64,000 bases of DNA from Cupriavidus sp. UYMMa02A (GCA_001725945.1 LRMT01000170.1:1-64000); one strand, 5' to 3'; counted from the stretch's first letter, positions 19,188 through 29,036 are shown. Program-made: numbers and translations. The notes: generated from the sequence alone by a model not told the origin.

Positions 19188-20572
19188 ATGCCCGAGCCGC
19201 AAAACTTTTCGCGTGAACCTTCTTCCATCCCTTCCCGGAACCCGCGGGAAGCGATCCCGGTCGGCGAGCTGAACCATGCGATCGCCACCATGCTCGAGCG
19301 GGGCTTCCCGCTGACCTGGGTGCGGGGCGAGATCTCGAACTTCACGCGCGCGGCAAGCGGTCACTGGTACTTCTCGCTCAAGGACGCTCGCGCGCAGATC
19401 CGCTGCGTGATGTTCCGGGGGCGCAACCAGCATGTCGACTTCACGCCGCGTGAAGGAGAAGCCGTCGAAGTCCGTGCCGTGGTGACGCTCTATGAGGCGC
19501 GCGGAGATCTGCAACTCGGCGTGGAGGCCATGCGCCGCGCCGGCCTTGGCAATCTTTACGAGGCTTTCCTGCGATTGAAGGAAAAACTGGCGCAGGCGGG
19601 TCTGTTTGCCCCCGAGCGCAAGCGTCCCGTGCCTTCGCACCCGTGTGCCATTGGCATTGTCACGTCGTTGCAGGCGGCAGCGCTGCGCGATGTGCTGACC
19701 ACTTTGCGCCGGCGTGCGCCGCATGTGCCCGTGACTGTCTATCCGGTGCCGGTGCAGGGGGCCGGCGCGGCGCAGAAGATTGCCGACATGCTCGACCAGG
19801 CCAGCGCCCGGCGCGAGTGCGACGTGATCATCCTGTGCCGGGGTGGCGGCAGCATCGAGGACCTGTGGTCATTCAACGAAGAGGTGGTGGCGCACGCCAT
19901 CGCGCGCAGCGCCGTGCCGGTGGTCTCGGGCGTAGGCCATGAAACCGATTTCACCATTGCCGATTTCGTCGCCGACGTGCGCGCGCCCACGCCTACCGGC
20001 GCGGCCGAGCTGGTCAGCCCGGATCGCGCGCACCTGCTGGCCCTGACCCGGCGTGCCGGCGATGCACTGGTACAGTCGATGCGTCGCGAACTGGACCGGC
20101 GTGCGCAACATCTGGACTGGCTCGCGCGCCGCGTGCGCAGCCCGCAGGCGCAGCTCCAGGAGCGGCGTGCCCGCGTCGACAATCTGGCGCGACACTTGCG
20201 TTCAGCACTACGCGAGACCGTGGTGGCCCAGCGCCACCGCCACCAGTTGCTGGCATTGCGCTGGACCGCTTGCCGTCCCGATTTTGCGTCGGCGCGCGCG
20301 GATGTCGCGCGGTTGTCGCAACGCATGCAGGCAGCCGCAACACGCATGCACGAGCGGCAGGTACAGCGCCTGGCACGCGCGCCGGTGCGCTGGAGCTGCT
20401 GGCGCCGCAGCGCACGCTGGAACGCGGCTATGCCGTGCTGCTCGACCAGCGCGGCCGCGCGCTGCGTTCCCCGGCCGAGTTGCGTGCCGGTAGCGTGGTG
20501 GAGGCCCATCTGGCCGATGGCGTGGCCGACATTGCGATTGCGGCAGTGCAGGCGAAACTCGGCGGAATCTGA
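19188..20572 (+). CDS. xseA: Exodeoxyribonuclease VII large subunit (one frame break)
   Basis: XseA with XseB degrades single-stranded DNA. An N-terminal OB-fold (about 22-120) has [20 protein letters not shown] and [14 protein letters not shown]. The catalytic domain shows [35 protein letters not shown] and [19 protein letters not shown] long coiled-coil section follows. The frame breaks near 20380 after QRLARA. One missing base rejoins [20 protein letters not shown] and the usual end, about 461 residues. The conserved acidic and His residues are intact. Confidence 0.92.
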
Positions 20573-20703
20573 CCGCCGGCTAATGCCGCGCGGACAAACT
20601 AACATGACCACAGGGGACTTTGCGCCGCGGTTTGCGTGGGTCTTGCAAGTCTCCTACAATCGGCAATTCTCCGACCACAACCCCAACCCACAGAGACAGA
20701 ACA

Positions 20704-21285
20704 ATGGAACACAAGCTCCCCCCGCTGCCGTACGCGCATGATGCCCTGGCTCCGCACATCTCCAAGGAGACGCTGGAGTTCCACCATGACAAGCACCACC
20801 AGACCTACGTCACCAACCTGAACAACCTCATCAAGGGCACCGAGTTCGAGAACGCGACCCTGGAAGAGATCACCAAGAAGTCGTCCGGCGGCATCTTCAA
20901 CAACGCCGCCCAGGTGTGGAACCACACCTTCTACTGGGAATCGATGAAGCCCAACGGCGGCGGCCAGCCGACCGGCGCGCTGGCGGATGCCATCAACGCC
21001 AAGTGGGGCTCGTACGACAAGTTCAAGGAAGAGTTCACCAAGGTTGCCGTCGGCACCTTCGGTTCGGGCTGGGCCTGGCTGGTCAAGAAGGCAGACGGCT
21101 CGCTGGACCTGGTGTCCACTTCCAACGCCGCCACGCCGCTGACCACCGACGCCAAGCCGCTGCTGACCTGCGACGTGTGGGAACACGCCTACTACATCGA
21201 CTACCGCAATGCCCGTCCGAAGTACGTCGAGGCATTCTGGAATGTCGTGAACTGGGACTTCGCCGGAAAGAACTTCGCTGGCTGA
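20704..21285 (+). CDS. sodB: Superoxide dismutase [Fe]
   Basis: Cytoplasmic SodB dismutates superoxide. The 193-residue protein begins [20 protein letters not shown]. Metal ligands are visible: His26 in [12 protein letters not shown], His in NHTFYWESM, and Asp/His in [14 protein letters not shown]. The Gln in GGGQPTG region and the [10 protein letters not shown] motif favour the iron type. The frame is unbroken. A strong terminator follows about 90 bases downstream. Confidence 0.95.
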   Translation: MEHKLPPLPYAHDALAPHISKETLEFHHDKHHQTYVTNLNNLIKGTEFENATLEEITKKSSGGIFNNAAQVWNHTFYWESMKPNGGGQPTGALADAINAKWGSYDKFKEEFTKVAVGTFGSGWAWLVKKADGSLDLVSTSNAATPLTTDAKPLLTCDVWEHAYYIDYRNARPKYVEAFWNVVNWDFAGKNFAG

Positions 21286-21375
21286 TCGGTCTGGCGTGAC
21301 AATATAGTTTGGAAAATGGCGCGATAGTCTGGAAAACTCTGGCTGCCCGCGCGCTAAAGCTTAGAACGAAGTGAG

Positions 21376-21407
21376 AGAGAGCCCTCCGAGCGAGGGCTCT
21401 CTTTTTT
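21376..21407. terminator. Rho-independent terminator behind sodB
   Basis: An 11-bp stem AGAGAGCCCTC/GAGGGCTCTCT with a CGAGC loop is followed by T5. It lies between converging sodB and a LysR gene; the T run serves the sodB direction. Confidence 0.88.
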
Positions 21408-21461
21408 GTTCGCCGATCTGCGAAGCGAGGAAGTCGGAGAAGCGGGCACAGGCAGGTGACC

Positions 21462-22363
21462 TCATCGCTGTATGTACGTTCCCAAACCAGCGGCGAGCGC
21501 CGCGAAAGTCACTGCGCAGCGCGCGCTTTCGCGCAGGTCCTCGTGCATGGCGATCCAGGTGTCCATCTTCAGCGAGAACTTGCCCCGCAGCACGCGTACC
21601 AGCGCTTTGTCCCGCGCGGCAAGGCCGATTGACAAACGCCAATGCCGAAGCCCGCTCGGATGGCCCCTAACTGGGCAAGGTCGCTGTCGGCACGAAACGC
21701 AAGGGCAGCGCGCGAGAACATGGGGAATTGATCCAGCAGTCGGCGAATGTACTCGTTCTCGTGGTCGAAGCCGATGAGCGCATGGCGGGACAACTCATCC
21801 AGCGATTTCGGCGTGCCATGCGCGGCCAGATAGCGTTCGTGCGCATGCAAACCGAGTTCGATGCCGCCTACGCGCTTGGCCACCAATGCGTCCTGCGTGG
21901 GCCTGAGCATGCGCACCGCGATGTCCGCCTCGCGATGCAGCAAATCATCCACCTTGTTCGACAGAACGAGCTCGATGATCAGTTCAGGGTACTCATTTCG
22001 CAGCATAGCGAGGATCGGCGGAAGCACCTCTACGCCGATCACCTCGCTGGCGCTCAGTCGCACCGTGCCACGAACGCCTGACCCATGGCTGCTAGCCACC
22101 CGGAGGAGCGCCGCGGAGGTCGCGGCCACGCTGGCCGCATAGGGCTTTAGTTCGAGCGCGGCATCGGTGGGAGCGAAGCCATCGAACGAGCGAGTGAAGA
22201 GCTTCAACCCCAGCGCCGATTCAAGGCTGTCGATGTGACGGCCGACAGTCGGTTGGGTCAGGCCCATCGCGCGCCCGGCCGCCGACAGTGAACCGGTCTC
22301 CAGCACCGTCAGAAAGGTGCGGTACCACTCCCAGTTCGGTTCGCTTTGAGACACGGTATGCAT
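21462..22363 (-). CDS. LysR-family transcriptional regulator (one frame break)
   Basis: The N-terminus is WEWYRTFLTVLETGSLSAAG followed by RAMGLTQPTVGRHIDSLES, a typical LysR helix-turn-helix. The substrate domain contains VRLSASEVIGVEVLP and ADIAVRMLRPTQ. The raw frame derails after VCQSALP near 21624. One missing base restores ARDKALVRVLRGKF, WIAMHEDLRES and the end GLGTYIQR, with TGA at 21462. About 300 residues. It is divergent from the epimerase gene at 22539 and probably regulates it. Confidence 0.86.
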
Positions 22364-22538
22364 TTTTCTATAGAGGCGATGCGATTCTAGGCAATTTTCG
22401 TTTGCCCGTCTATTTGGCAATCTACGGTCTCCTACTGCGAAATCGATCGAAGCCCACGGAGCCGCTCGTGCCTCGTCGATCGCCGCGGTGATCCTTCGCA
22501 AGCTCTCGTTCTGAGATTCCAACCCGAGGAGAATCGTC

Positions 22539-23542
22539 ATGTCCAAAGTAGCCCTGTTCGGCGCCGCAGGCGTCATCGGTCAAAGCATCGCCGCCGCCCT
22601 CAGCAGCGAGGGGCGTCCCTATCGCGTGGTCGGCCGGACCGAGCCAAGCCTGCGCAAGGCGTTCGGCGCGACCCGCTCGCCGAGATCGTCACCTGGAACC
22701 CGAACTCGCCCGCCTCGGTGCAGGCCGCAGCCAAAGGCGTCGAAACGCTGCTCTACATGGTCGGCGTGAACTACTGGCAGTTCGAACTGCATCCCGAACT
22801 GATGCAAAGGACGCTTGATGGCGCAGTCGCCGCGGGGGTAAAGAACATCATCCTGATCGGCACCGTGTACCCGTACGGCATGGCAAGAGCCAATCCGGTG
22901 CGCGAGGACCACCCGCGCGAGCCGCACACGTTCAAGGGCCGCATGCGCAAGGCGCAGGAAGACTTGGTTATGCAAGCGCATAACGCCGGCCGCATCAACG
23001 CGACCGTCCTGCGCTTGCCGGACTTCTACGGCCCGGGCGTGGAAGCCAGCCTGCTGCACCGCGCTGCGCTGGCTGCGGTAAATGGCGGCACCGCAGACAT
23101 GGTCGGGCCGATCGACTGCCCGCACGAGTTTGTCTTCGTGCCGGACGTGGGACCGGTCGTCGCCCGGCTGCTCGTTACGCCCGCTGCTTTCGGGAAGATC
23201 TGGAATTTAGCCGGCGCGGGTGTCACGACGCAGCGCGAGCTGGTGTCGGAGATGGAGCGGCAGACGGGCAGGAAGCTCAAGTTGCGCGTCGCAGCCAAGA
23301 CGATGCTGCGCCTGATCGGTCTGTTCAACCCATTCATGCGAGAGATGGTCGAGATGAACTATCTGATGACCGACCCGCTGTTCATGGACGATTCAGCGCT
23401 GCAGCAACTGATCGGGCCGATTCGTAAAACGCCCTATGGGGAAGGCATCCGGCAGACACTCGCAGCTGTGGCGAACACCCGTGCCTGGCCGCCGCAGCAT
23501 GAGGACCATGATGAACAACTTGTTTCCAGTTCCACCGCATAG
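22539..23542 (+). CDS. NAD(P)-dependent epimerase/dehydratase family protein (one frame break)
   Basis: The Rossmann motif ALFGAAGVIGQSIAAAL opens the protein (GxxGxxG). After RKAFGA the frame is lost near 22668. Restoring one G (GCGACC to GCGGACC) gives ADPLAEIVTWNPNSPASVQA and continues into GVETLLYMVGVNYWQFE. The segment LIGTVYPYGMA replaces the usual SSxxVYG and keeps the Tyr; a Lys appears in TFKGRMRKAQEDL. About 334 residues. This is an extended/atypical SDR of unknown substrate, paired with a divergent LysR gene. Confidence 0.84.
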
Positions 23543-23840
23543 GCATATTGTCGGGCAATCGAGGACGCAATGTCGAATGGCCGACACTTGTCCCGGTCGA
23601 CAGCACGCAGGGGCTGCATGTTGATTACGGCTTCGTTGCCTCATTGGTCTACCGGCTCGGGCTCCGGCACACATCGCGCTGTGACCCGATGCGTCGCTAT
23701 GCGGAGACCGAACGAAAACGACTGGCAACGTGGCCCTTGCCGCGTTGCGCCGGTTCGTTGATGACGCTGAGGGGGGCGCGATACCGGGCAGGCGGTTCGC
23801 GCGGTGCCGCTGAGGCAGTTGCTGAGCAGCTTCCGGGGAA

Positions 23841-24125
23841 TTACAGGCCGGCCACCGATTCGCCTGACACCAGGCCATCGATGATGTGCGAGCCATGCTG
23901 TACAGCGGCTCGCTTGGCCGCGCCGAGATCCGCCCACTGCGCCTCCGGCACGTGAAACACGCGGCCATTGTCGGCGGAGGGTTGTTCGCCTTCCCGGCAG
24001 ATTACGACTGAAGCGCTGTAGGCCCGGTCCGGCCGACGTTCGTGCCATTCGCGAGGCGCGTCGAACTTGTAGACCAGCGGGTAGATGTCAAAGCCTTTGC
24101 TGCTGGCTGCTGGATGATTGTCCAT
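23841..24125 (-). CDS. Small hypothetical protein
   Basis: The 94-residue frame begins MDNHPAASSKGFDIYPLVYK. It has a balanced, soluble composition with a C-terminal segment VHVPEAQWADLGAAKRAAVQ-like in style (read FHVPEAQWADLGAAKRAAV). GGGAG lies about nine bases before the ATG at 24125. No domain is recognised. It belongs to a run of small minus-strand genes of similar size. Confidence 0.6.
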   Translation of the reverse strand: MDNHPAASSKGFDIYPLVYKFDAPREWHERRPDRAYSASVVICREGEQPSADNGRVFHVPEAQWADLGAAKRAAVQHGSHIIDGLVSGESVAGL

Positions 24126-24227
24126 CACTGCACTCCCACTAGGTTGATAGGTCACTGTACGCGCTTTTCCTGCGCTAGAGGAAACTTTTCGCGCCAGCTT
24201 TCAAGCCTGCGGGATGCGGTCCGGAAC

Positions 24228-24503
24228 TCAGGCCATACGACGCGGCAATGGTGAGCGCGAGGCCTTCGGCAGATGGCGCGACGACGGCGAGGACATGCGC
24301 GCCACCGCGTGTTCACCAGCGCGACGAGCAGCCTGCCTGGCCTTGGTTTCGGTGCCGTGCGTGGCATGCCGCAACGACACGTTGGCCACGACGCGTTCAG
24401 CGCCGTCTCTGTATTCCCGGATCATATAGTTCGCAAACCATACGCCCGGCTCTTGCTGGATGGGGTAAACGGAAACGGTGAAAGGACTGATGTTTTGATT
24501 CAA
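24228..24503 (-). CDS. Small hypothetical protein with TTG start
   Basis: The 91-residue frame reads NQNISPFTVSVYPIQQEPGV at the start, then WFANYMIREYRDGAERVVAN. The middle looks like a beta-rich fold and the C-terminus is Arg/Ser-rich. The start is TTG at 24503 with AGGT upstream. I do not recognise the family. The last 20 residues (SSPSSRHLPKASRSPLPRRM) look less protein-like and may reflect a frame break near the 3' end. Confidence 0.55.
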   Translation of the reverse strand: MNQNISPFTVSVYPIQQEPGVWFANYMIREYRDGAERVVANVSLRHATHGTETKARQAARRAGEHAVARMSSPSSRHLPKASRSPLPRRMA

Positions 24504-24897
24504 ATTGCTACCTGTATATCTGAAAGATGCACGAGCCGGAAGACAGCGTCTGCCGCCTCAGAGGGGGCGCGCGCGTGCCGGTGATCGGTGCTGTTTGCTG
24601 AAGCCGGTGTCGCGTCCCGTGTGTCAACGCAGGCGGAGAAACTGGCTTGGAATGACCGTGCTGGCGCAAGCCGGCGCGCTAGTACATGCGTGGTGGCTGC
24701 GGAGCGGACGTGCCGCGGGTCGATATCGAAATTGCAGGCGATCGTCGCCGCAAAAGGCCGGGTGTACGCCCGGGAGGCCGTCGGTGTTCTTCTATTGATG
24801 TCTTGCCGACGACGCATCTGGTGTCGAACCAATGTCGACAAGCACAGATAGTACCACTTTCCGGGACTCCCTGCCGGAGGCGGGGCTCGGACCGATC
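24504..24897. other. Non-coding or undeciphered stretch
   Basis: I see no supported gene here. A long minus-strand open frame crosses it but has the Arg/Ser/Thr-rich composition of an out-of-frame translation. No RNA gene or repeat was recognised. Confidence 0.5.
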
Positions 24898-25131
24898 CTA
24901 CCCGTTGCTGATGTCTTCGTCCGGTACGAGCGCCCAGCCTTGCGCGCCGTTGTCCTTGGCTTCGCGGTAGCGCCATATCGCGCCGCACTCGGCGCAGCGG
25001 AACGTACTGATCGTGACCGTGACCGATCGGGGAATCCTGCTTCGCCGTGTATCGATGATGCGAAGCCCGGGATGTCCCGGCGCACCAGACGTGTCCCGTG
25101 CCACGGTGAGACAGTTTGTGCAGAGTAGCAT
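24898..25131 (-). CDS. Small zinc-ribbon-like protein
   Basis: The 77-residue protein starts MLLCTNCLTVARDTSGAPGH and has a second Cys pair in TFRCAECGAIWRYRE. Two CxxC pairs about 45 residues apart suggest one zinc ribbon. The C-terminus GWALVPDEDISNG is acidic. The function is unknown. The frame extends upstream to 25431, but the ATG at 25131 directly before the first CxxC is the natural start. Confidence 0.65.
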   Translation of the reverse strand: MLLCTNCLTVARDTSGAPGHPGLRIIDTRRSRIPRSVTVTISTFRCAECGAIWRYREAKDNGAQGWALVPDEDISNG

Positions 25132-25329
25132 ACTGGCCTCTTGTCCTGAAGGAAGCCGAATGTAGCATGCGTTGCCGGGAATTCCGGGCCATGGCTTGAT
25201 GTCGCCGGGAAATTGAATCACCGGGAAGGGCGCGGAAGGAGTAGAGTCGAAAGTGTCCAACAAGTTCAATACAGGTCTTGAAGTCGGAGACTCCCAGATA
25301 AGTCCGGCCCTTCCACTCTTCCACTCCTC

Positions 25330-25704
25330 ATGCACTGTGCAACCTCGCCGTCTAGCTTCCTCTGTACGCTGATCGCCGATGGCAAGGGCCTTGCCTACCA
25401 TGTGTCGGTCAGCTTTCGCGACACCAATCATCCAGCGGCCGTCCAGTTCACGAGTTTCGTCGGCACGGGAAGACGCTCCTTCCTCGTGCGAATTGCTGAT
25501 GGCAACCTGACGTCGCTAGGCGACCAGTCTTCCGAAGCGCTGTGCCGGATCGCGATCGGCCAGGTCGTACGCGATGCCATCTATGACAAGGCCATCGAGG
25601 GCGATCACTTGATAGATCTCGGTGCCTTGCCATGGGACGGAGAGTTGCGGCCGGTGGGGACCGGCAATACTGCAAGGCCGCCGCGGCGGCGCTTGCCGGG
25701 CTGA
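25330..25704 (+). CDS. Hypothetical protein
   Basis: The 124-residue frame has a credible core: FLCTLIADGKGLAYHVSVSF, then VGTGRRSFLVRIADGNLTSL and EALCRIAIGQVVRDAIYDKA. The core looks like a small alpha/beta domain. The C-terminal TARPPRRRLPG is doubtful. No family is recognised. It faces the zinc-ribbon gene divergently, with about 200 bases between. Confidence 0.5.
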   Translation: MHCATSPSSFLCTLIADGKGLAYHVSVSFRDTNHPAAVQFTSFVGTGRRSFLVRIADGNLTSLGDQSSEALCRIAIGQVVRDAIYDKAIEGDHLIDLGALPWDGELRPVGTGNTARPPRRRLPG

Positions 25705-25890
25705 AGCGGCCGGGCTGCTGCCTCGCTTGTCGCGGTCCTTTCATTCCCTTCCCGAACCCTGCTTGCCGCGACTTCTGCGACGGTGACACGGAACGGCGGC
25801 GCGCGCCCGCGTGGAACGCATTTTGCTGCTGCCTTGGGGCGCCCGGACTTCCGGGTGATCCACCGACTCCAACCCCATCGCAGATACATC

Positions 25891-26373
25891 ATGGACAAAG
25901 CCAAAGTACCCGTGGAGCAACGTGCAGCGCTGGCCTTGCTGCTTGACGACCACCGCGCCGTGAAAAAGCTGTTCAAGCAATTTCAGGACGCCAAGGACGA
26001 TGCCGACAAGGAATCGATTGCGGAGGAAACCTGCCTGCAACTCACGATTCACGCGCAGATCGAGGAAGAAATCTTCTATCCCGCCTTGCGTGGCGTGAGC
26101 GACAAGCTCGACGACATTCTTGATGAAGCGAAGGTTGAGCACGGCGTCGCCAAGGACCTGATTGCCGAGATCGAGTCAGGCGAGAAAGACATGCTCGAGG
26201 CGCGCTATACCGTGTTGTCCGAGTATGTGGGCCACCATGTCGAGGAAGAGGAAAACGAGCTATTCCCGGCGGTCATCAAGGCCAAGGTTGACTTGAGAGA
26301 GGTGGCGCAGCAGCTCGAGAGCCGCAAGTCGGAATTGCTCGGCGAGCAAGCCGCAGCGGCCCAGCCGTCCTAG
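25891..26373 (+). CDS. Hemerythrin HHE-domain protein
   Basis: The 160-residue protein is a four-helix bundle with a non-haem di-iron site. Candidate ligands are visible in order: His in LLLDDHRAVKKLFKQF, His and Glu in LTIHAQIEEEIFYPAL, His in KVEHGVAKDLI, and His with Glu in YVGHHVEEEENELFPAV. Family members bind oxygen or NO or guard against iron stress. The ATG at 25891 fits the start of the domain. Confidence 0.88.
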   Translation: MDKAKVPVEQRAALALLLDDHRAVKKLFKQFQDAKDDADKESIAEETCLQLTIHAQIEEEIFYPALRGVSDKLDDILDEAKVEHGVAKDLIAEIESGEKDMLEARYTVLSEYVGHHVEEEENELFPAVIKAKVDLREVAQQLESRKSELLGEQAAAAQPS

Positions 26374-26494
26374 CTCCTCCGGGGCGGGCGATGCGCATCG
26401 TCTGAGTGATCTCAGTGATCTCAGCGCTTGCGTGCGGGCTCGCCGCGCATGTCCGCGGAGCCTCCCGGCCCGGAGGCTGTGCCGGCGCGGAGCC

Positions 26495-26718
26495 TCAGGG
26501 TCGACCCGGCTCGTGGTTGATGGTCCCGTATCCCGCGCGCTGGGGCGCGGTGCCGGTGCGCTCGCTGCGCGCGCATCCGGGCTTGATGCGGTACGCACGT
26601 CGGTTCCGGGCTGGTGAATGCGCTCGTCGGTCGCCGCCGCCATTGCGGCCTGGCTCAATCCTGCCGCGGTGACGAGCATCAGGGCCAGCTTGCGGCCCAC
26701 TTGCCAAGGCTTTTCCAT
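26495..26718 (-). CDS. Small exported protein (probable frame break)
   Basis: The start MEKPWQVGRKLALMLVTAAG continues LSQAAMAAATDE, a good signal peptide with cleavage after AMA. GGAGGACAG lies upstream of the ATG at 26718. The mature part is short and Ala/Pro-rich. In the raw frame the protein becomes Arg-rich and runs on to 26260. One missing base near 26555 would instead give PQRAGYGTINHEPGRP and a stop at 26495, which looks more natural. The function is unknown. Confidence 0.5.
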
Positions 26719-27147
26719 ACTGTCCTCCGTTTGACCATGTCCTGATCACGCGTCAATCAAGCACCGCGCGTGCCACAGGCGTGCCAGGTGCTTGTTCCGC
26801 TTCTTGCCGGCGGCGCATGGCCTTCACGAAGTGAAGAGGGGCCACACGCGACCAATTCAACCGGCACGGCCGATGCGGAGCACGAAGCAACGTCTGTTTC
26901 CCTTTTCTTCAATGCACGCGAAAGAATTACTGTCCACGCCATCGCCGCGCGGCTGACGCCTGCTGACCGACGTGAAGATCCCCGCGCTCGACGGCTTCCA
27001 TGCAGCCCGCCCCTTGCGCCCCTTGCACGCCAGTGCGGCCCAGGCTCTTCCGGTGCGCGGGCCTGGCCGCCCCGCCCGCATGGGCTGGAACAAAGGTTGC
27101 TCGCATGGTTATCGACGAACAACCACTGCATGTCACGGAGCTGCTCC
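26719..27147. other. Stretch without a supported gene
   Basis: No complete gene is evident. On the plus strand, around 26962-27050, the broken frames spell LTDVKIPALDGFHAARPLR, reminiscent of a response-regulator receiver domain, but no start, phosphorylation Asp or continuation can be assembled. It may be a gene remnant or chance. Confidence 0.4.
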
Positions 27148-27660
27148 ATGCCCGAATACAGATCCAGGCTGACCGACTATCGCTATGGCGGCCACAGCGC
27201 GGTAAGCGACGATAGCCGCAAGCCCGCCGCCGCTGACATCGGGCCGACCAGCCATGACAACGTTCCTGCGCAGCCGTACGTGCCGTCCGGGCTCAACGAA
27301 CCGGTTGGCGTCGAGCGCTATGGTATGTATGGAGTGGCACCCGGCATGGCACCGCACGAGACATCGCCGGGGCGAAGGCTCGCGCCGGAGCCCGTGACCG
27401 GGCAGTTCGACGGCGACGGCCTGCGCAGCACAGTGCCGGCCAGCGAGGCGCGCCTGCTCGAACGGCTCGAGATGCAGATGGCGGAATTCGTCGATCCCGG
27501 CATCGTCAAGGCCGAACTGCATAAGGGCATTTGCACGCTGCGCGGCACCGTGCGCGATATGGCGACGAAGAGGCGAATAGAAGCCGTGGCGGGCGATTGC
27601 CTTCCCGAGTGCCTGATTCGTAGCGAGCTGCATACGGCGTCGGAAGGGCCCCCGCCATGA
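27148..27660 (+). CDS. BON-domain protein
   Basis: The 170-residue protein has a hydrophilic N-terminal half rich in Pro, Gly and Tyr (MPEYRSRLTDYRYGGHSAVS). A BON-like domain occupies about 105-165: VDPGIVKAELHKGICTLRGT, then VRDMATKRRIEAVAGDC. BON domains bind membranes or lipids and accompany osmotic or envelope stress proteins. No signal peptide is visible, so it is probably cytoplasmic. CGGAG precedes the ATG. The next small gene overlaps its stop (ATGA). Confidence 0.72.
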   Translation: MPEYRSRLTDYRYGGHSAVSDDSRKPAAADIGPTSHDNVPAQPYVPSGLNEPVGVERYGMYGVAPGMAPHETSPGRRLAPEPVTGQFDGDGLRSTVPASEARLLERLEMQMAEFVDPGIVKAELHKGICTLRGTVRDMATKRRIEAVAGDCLPECLIRSELHTASEGPPP

Positions 27661-27806
27661 AGCCGCATCTCCAGAAGTCCCATCGCCTGTACCGAACAGG
27701 AGATCTGCACGGACGCAGCCGCTTTTATGTCTCGCTGCTGGTCGTGCTGTGCCTGCTCGGATTTATTTACCTGCTGGTCGTCCTGCATCCACGGCTTGCG
27801 TGGTAG
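27657..27806 (+). CDS. 49-residue single-pass membrane protein
   Basis: The ATG overlaps the BON gene stop by four bases. The product starts MKPHLQKSHRLYRTGDLHGR and has one hydrophobic helix, FYVSLLVVLCLLGFIYLLVV, before a short tail LHPRLAW. The positive N-terminus puts it inside the cytoplasm. Such a short membrane protein, translationally coupled to a BON protein, may act with it at the inner membrane; the function is not known. Confidence 0.65.
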   Translation: MKPHLQKSHRLYRTGDLHGRSRFYVSLLVVLCLLGFIYLLVVLHPRLAW

Positions 27807-27955
27807 CGGGCAGCCGCATTGCATCGCTGCCGTCCTGAAACAGACAGGTGAGGACCGCGCGCGCGGCAATGCTGTCCAGTTCCTCAACCCGCCGGTTGCG
27901 TTTGCGCGGTTGCAGCTTCGGCTCGCCGTGCTTCCACCTTTTGTCCCAAGATGTT

Positions 27956-28726
27956 TCACTGGCTTGTCGCGTCCGCGTCGCCTTCGCCGCCGTTGATTTC
28001 GTTGGCCGTCTTGCGCGTGTCGATCGGCTTGCCGGGGTCGGGCAAGGCGGTGGAGGCAGACGTTTCATCATCGACCAGGCCGTTTCCTTCCCCGGAGACC
28101 TTAACTTCGAAAGTCTCGGCGTTTGCGGACTTGCATCGGCCGGCGCATCGCTGCGGGGACTTTCACTGCTGGAGGTCATTTGCTGCGCCTGGAAATCGGT
28201 AAGGACAGGCGGGGTGTCCGGCGACCTGCCCGTAGAAGTTGCCAGCGCGTAGTAGTGCGGAACGCGCTGCAGCGCCCATGCGGCCGCTGCCTTGCGGATA
28301 TCGGTACGGTTGCCGCGAAAACGCCGTGTTTCGGTGAACGCATGCGGTAGCGCCGCCGGCCGGCAAGCGGATCAGCCAGGCGAAGCATTGCGTACCCGGC
28401 TCGGTACCGTCCGGCGCGCCGTCATCCGCTACGCCGGTATTGGCCACCGCAACGTTCGCATGGCTGATCTTCATCACGCCATGCGCCATGGCCAGCGACA
28501 CCGCTTCGCTGGTCAGGCCATGCCGTTCGATCAGCGCGGCGCTTACGCCGAGGATCTCCTTCTTGGCTTCGGGCGAGTAGGCGACGATGGCACACTGCAG
28601 CGTACCGCCGCAGCCGGGCACGTCGGCGATGTGTGAGGCAATGAGGCCGGCCGTACACGACTCGGCCGTGGCAAGGCGCAGGCCGCGCCGCTGCAGAAAA
28701 CGGGCCGTTTCCCGAATCGGGTCCAT
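27956..28726 (-). CDS. PncC/CinA C-terminal nicotinamide-nucleotide amidase with acidic tail (frame breaks)
   Basis: The first 115 residues are a clear CinA C-terminal (PncC) domain: FLQRRGLRLATAESCTAGLI, CGGTLQCAIVAYSPEAKK, ANTGVADDGAPDGTEPGT. The enzyme deamidates NMN. The frame is disturbed near 28345; the next frame gives AFTETRRFRGNRTDIRKAAA and WALQRVPHYYALA, the normal domain end. A second break near 28117 leads to a final acidic segment (GEGNGLVDDETSASTALPDP) and a TGA at 27956. The tail of about 75 residues beyond the domain is unusual. GGAGG precedes the ATG at 28726. Confidence 0.75.
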
Positions 28727-28781
28727 ACTGCCTCCGCGTGACTGGTAGCGAATTCGCAGCAAGGTTCGGGCCATCGCGCCA

Positions 28782-29036
28782 TCAAGGCGGCAGGGCGCCA
28801 TCCAGGCAGCGCTCAGCCTTGACTTGCCGCGGGTCATGGCCGAACGAACTGCGGCTGCGAATCTGGCCGTCCCGGCCATGGATGAAGAGCTCGCTCTTGC
28901 TCTGCCTGGCCATCTCCGTGGCGACCGCGATGGCATCTTCCTGCGTCGCAAAGAGCTTTCGCCCGGCCGGATTGCTGGCTTCCTCGACGGCCCAGCCTTC
29001 CTGCGCCGGGACGACATGCACGTCTAGGGACTTCAT
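28782..29036 (-). CDS. DUF2188 family protein
   Basis: The 84-residue protein begins MKSLDVHVVPAQEGWAVEEA and contains LFATQEDAIAVATEMARQSK and SELFIHGRDGQIRSR. The W-V-E...A-x-E-x-A pattern followed by an H-x-x-D-G-x-I strand is the DUF2188 domain, found in small stress-linked proteins of unknown role. GGGAGG lies eight bases before the ATG at 29036. It sits just upstream of the PncC gene on the same strand. Confidence 0.8.
   Translation of the reverse strand: MKSLDVHVVPAQEGWAVEEASNPAGRKLFATQEDAIAVATEMARQSKSELFIHGRDGQIRSRSSFGHDPRQVKAERCLDGALPP

Noticed and set aside
24500-25324. A 274-codon minus-strand frame covering the zinc-ribbon gene
   Set aside because: Its composition is that of an out-of-frame translation, and the overlapping 24898-25131 frame has paired CxxC motifs and a plausible start.
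26962-27050. A response-regulator receiver fragment (VKIPALDGFHAARPLR)
   Set aside because: No start, acidic pocket or continuation could be assembled even allowing base repairs, so it is not called a gene.
27807-27955. A minus-strand frame reading RRVEELDSIAARAVLTCLFQ
   Set aside because: It looks partly protein-like but has no start codon of its own; upstream it is only reachable in the out-of-frame continuation of the PncC tail.
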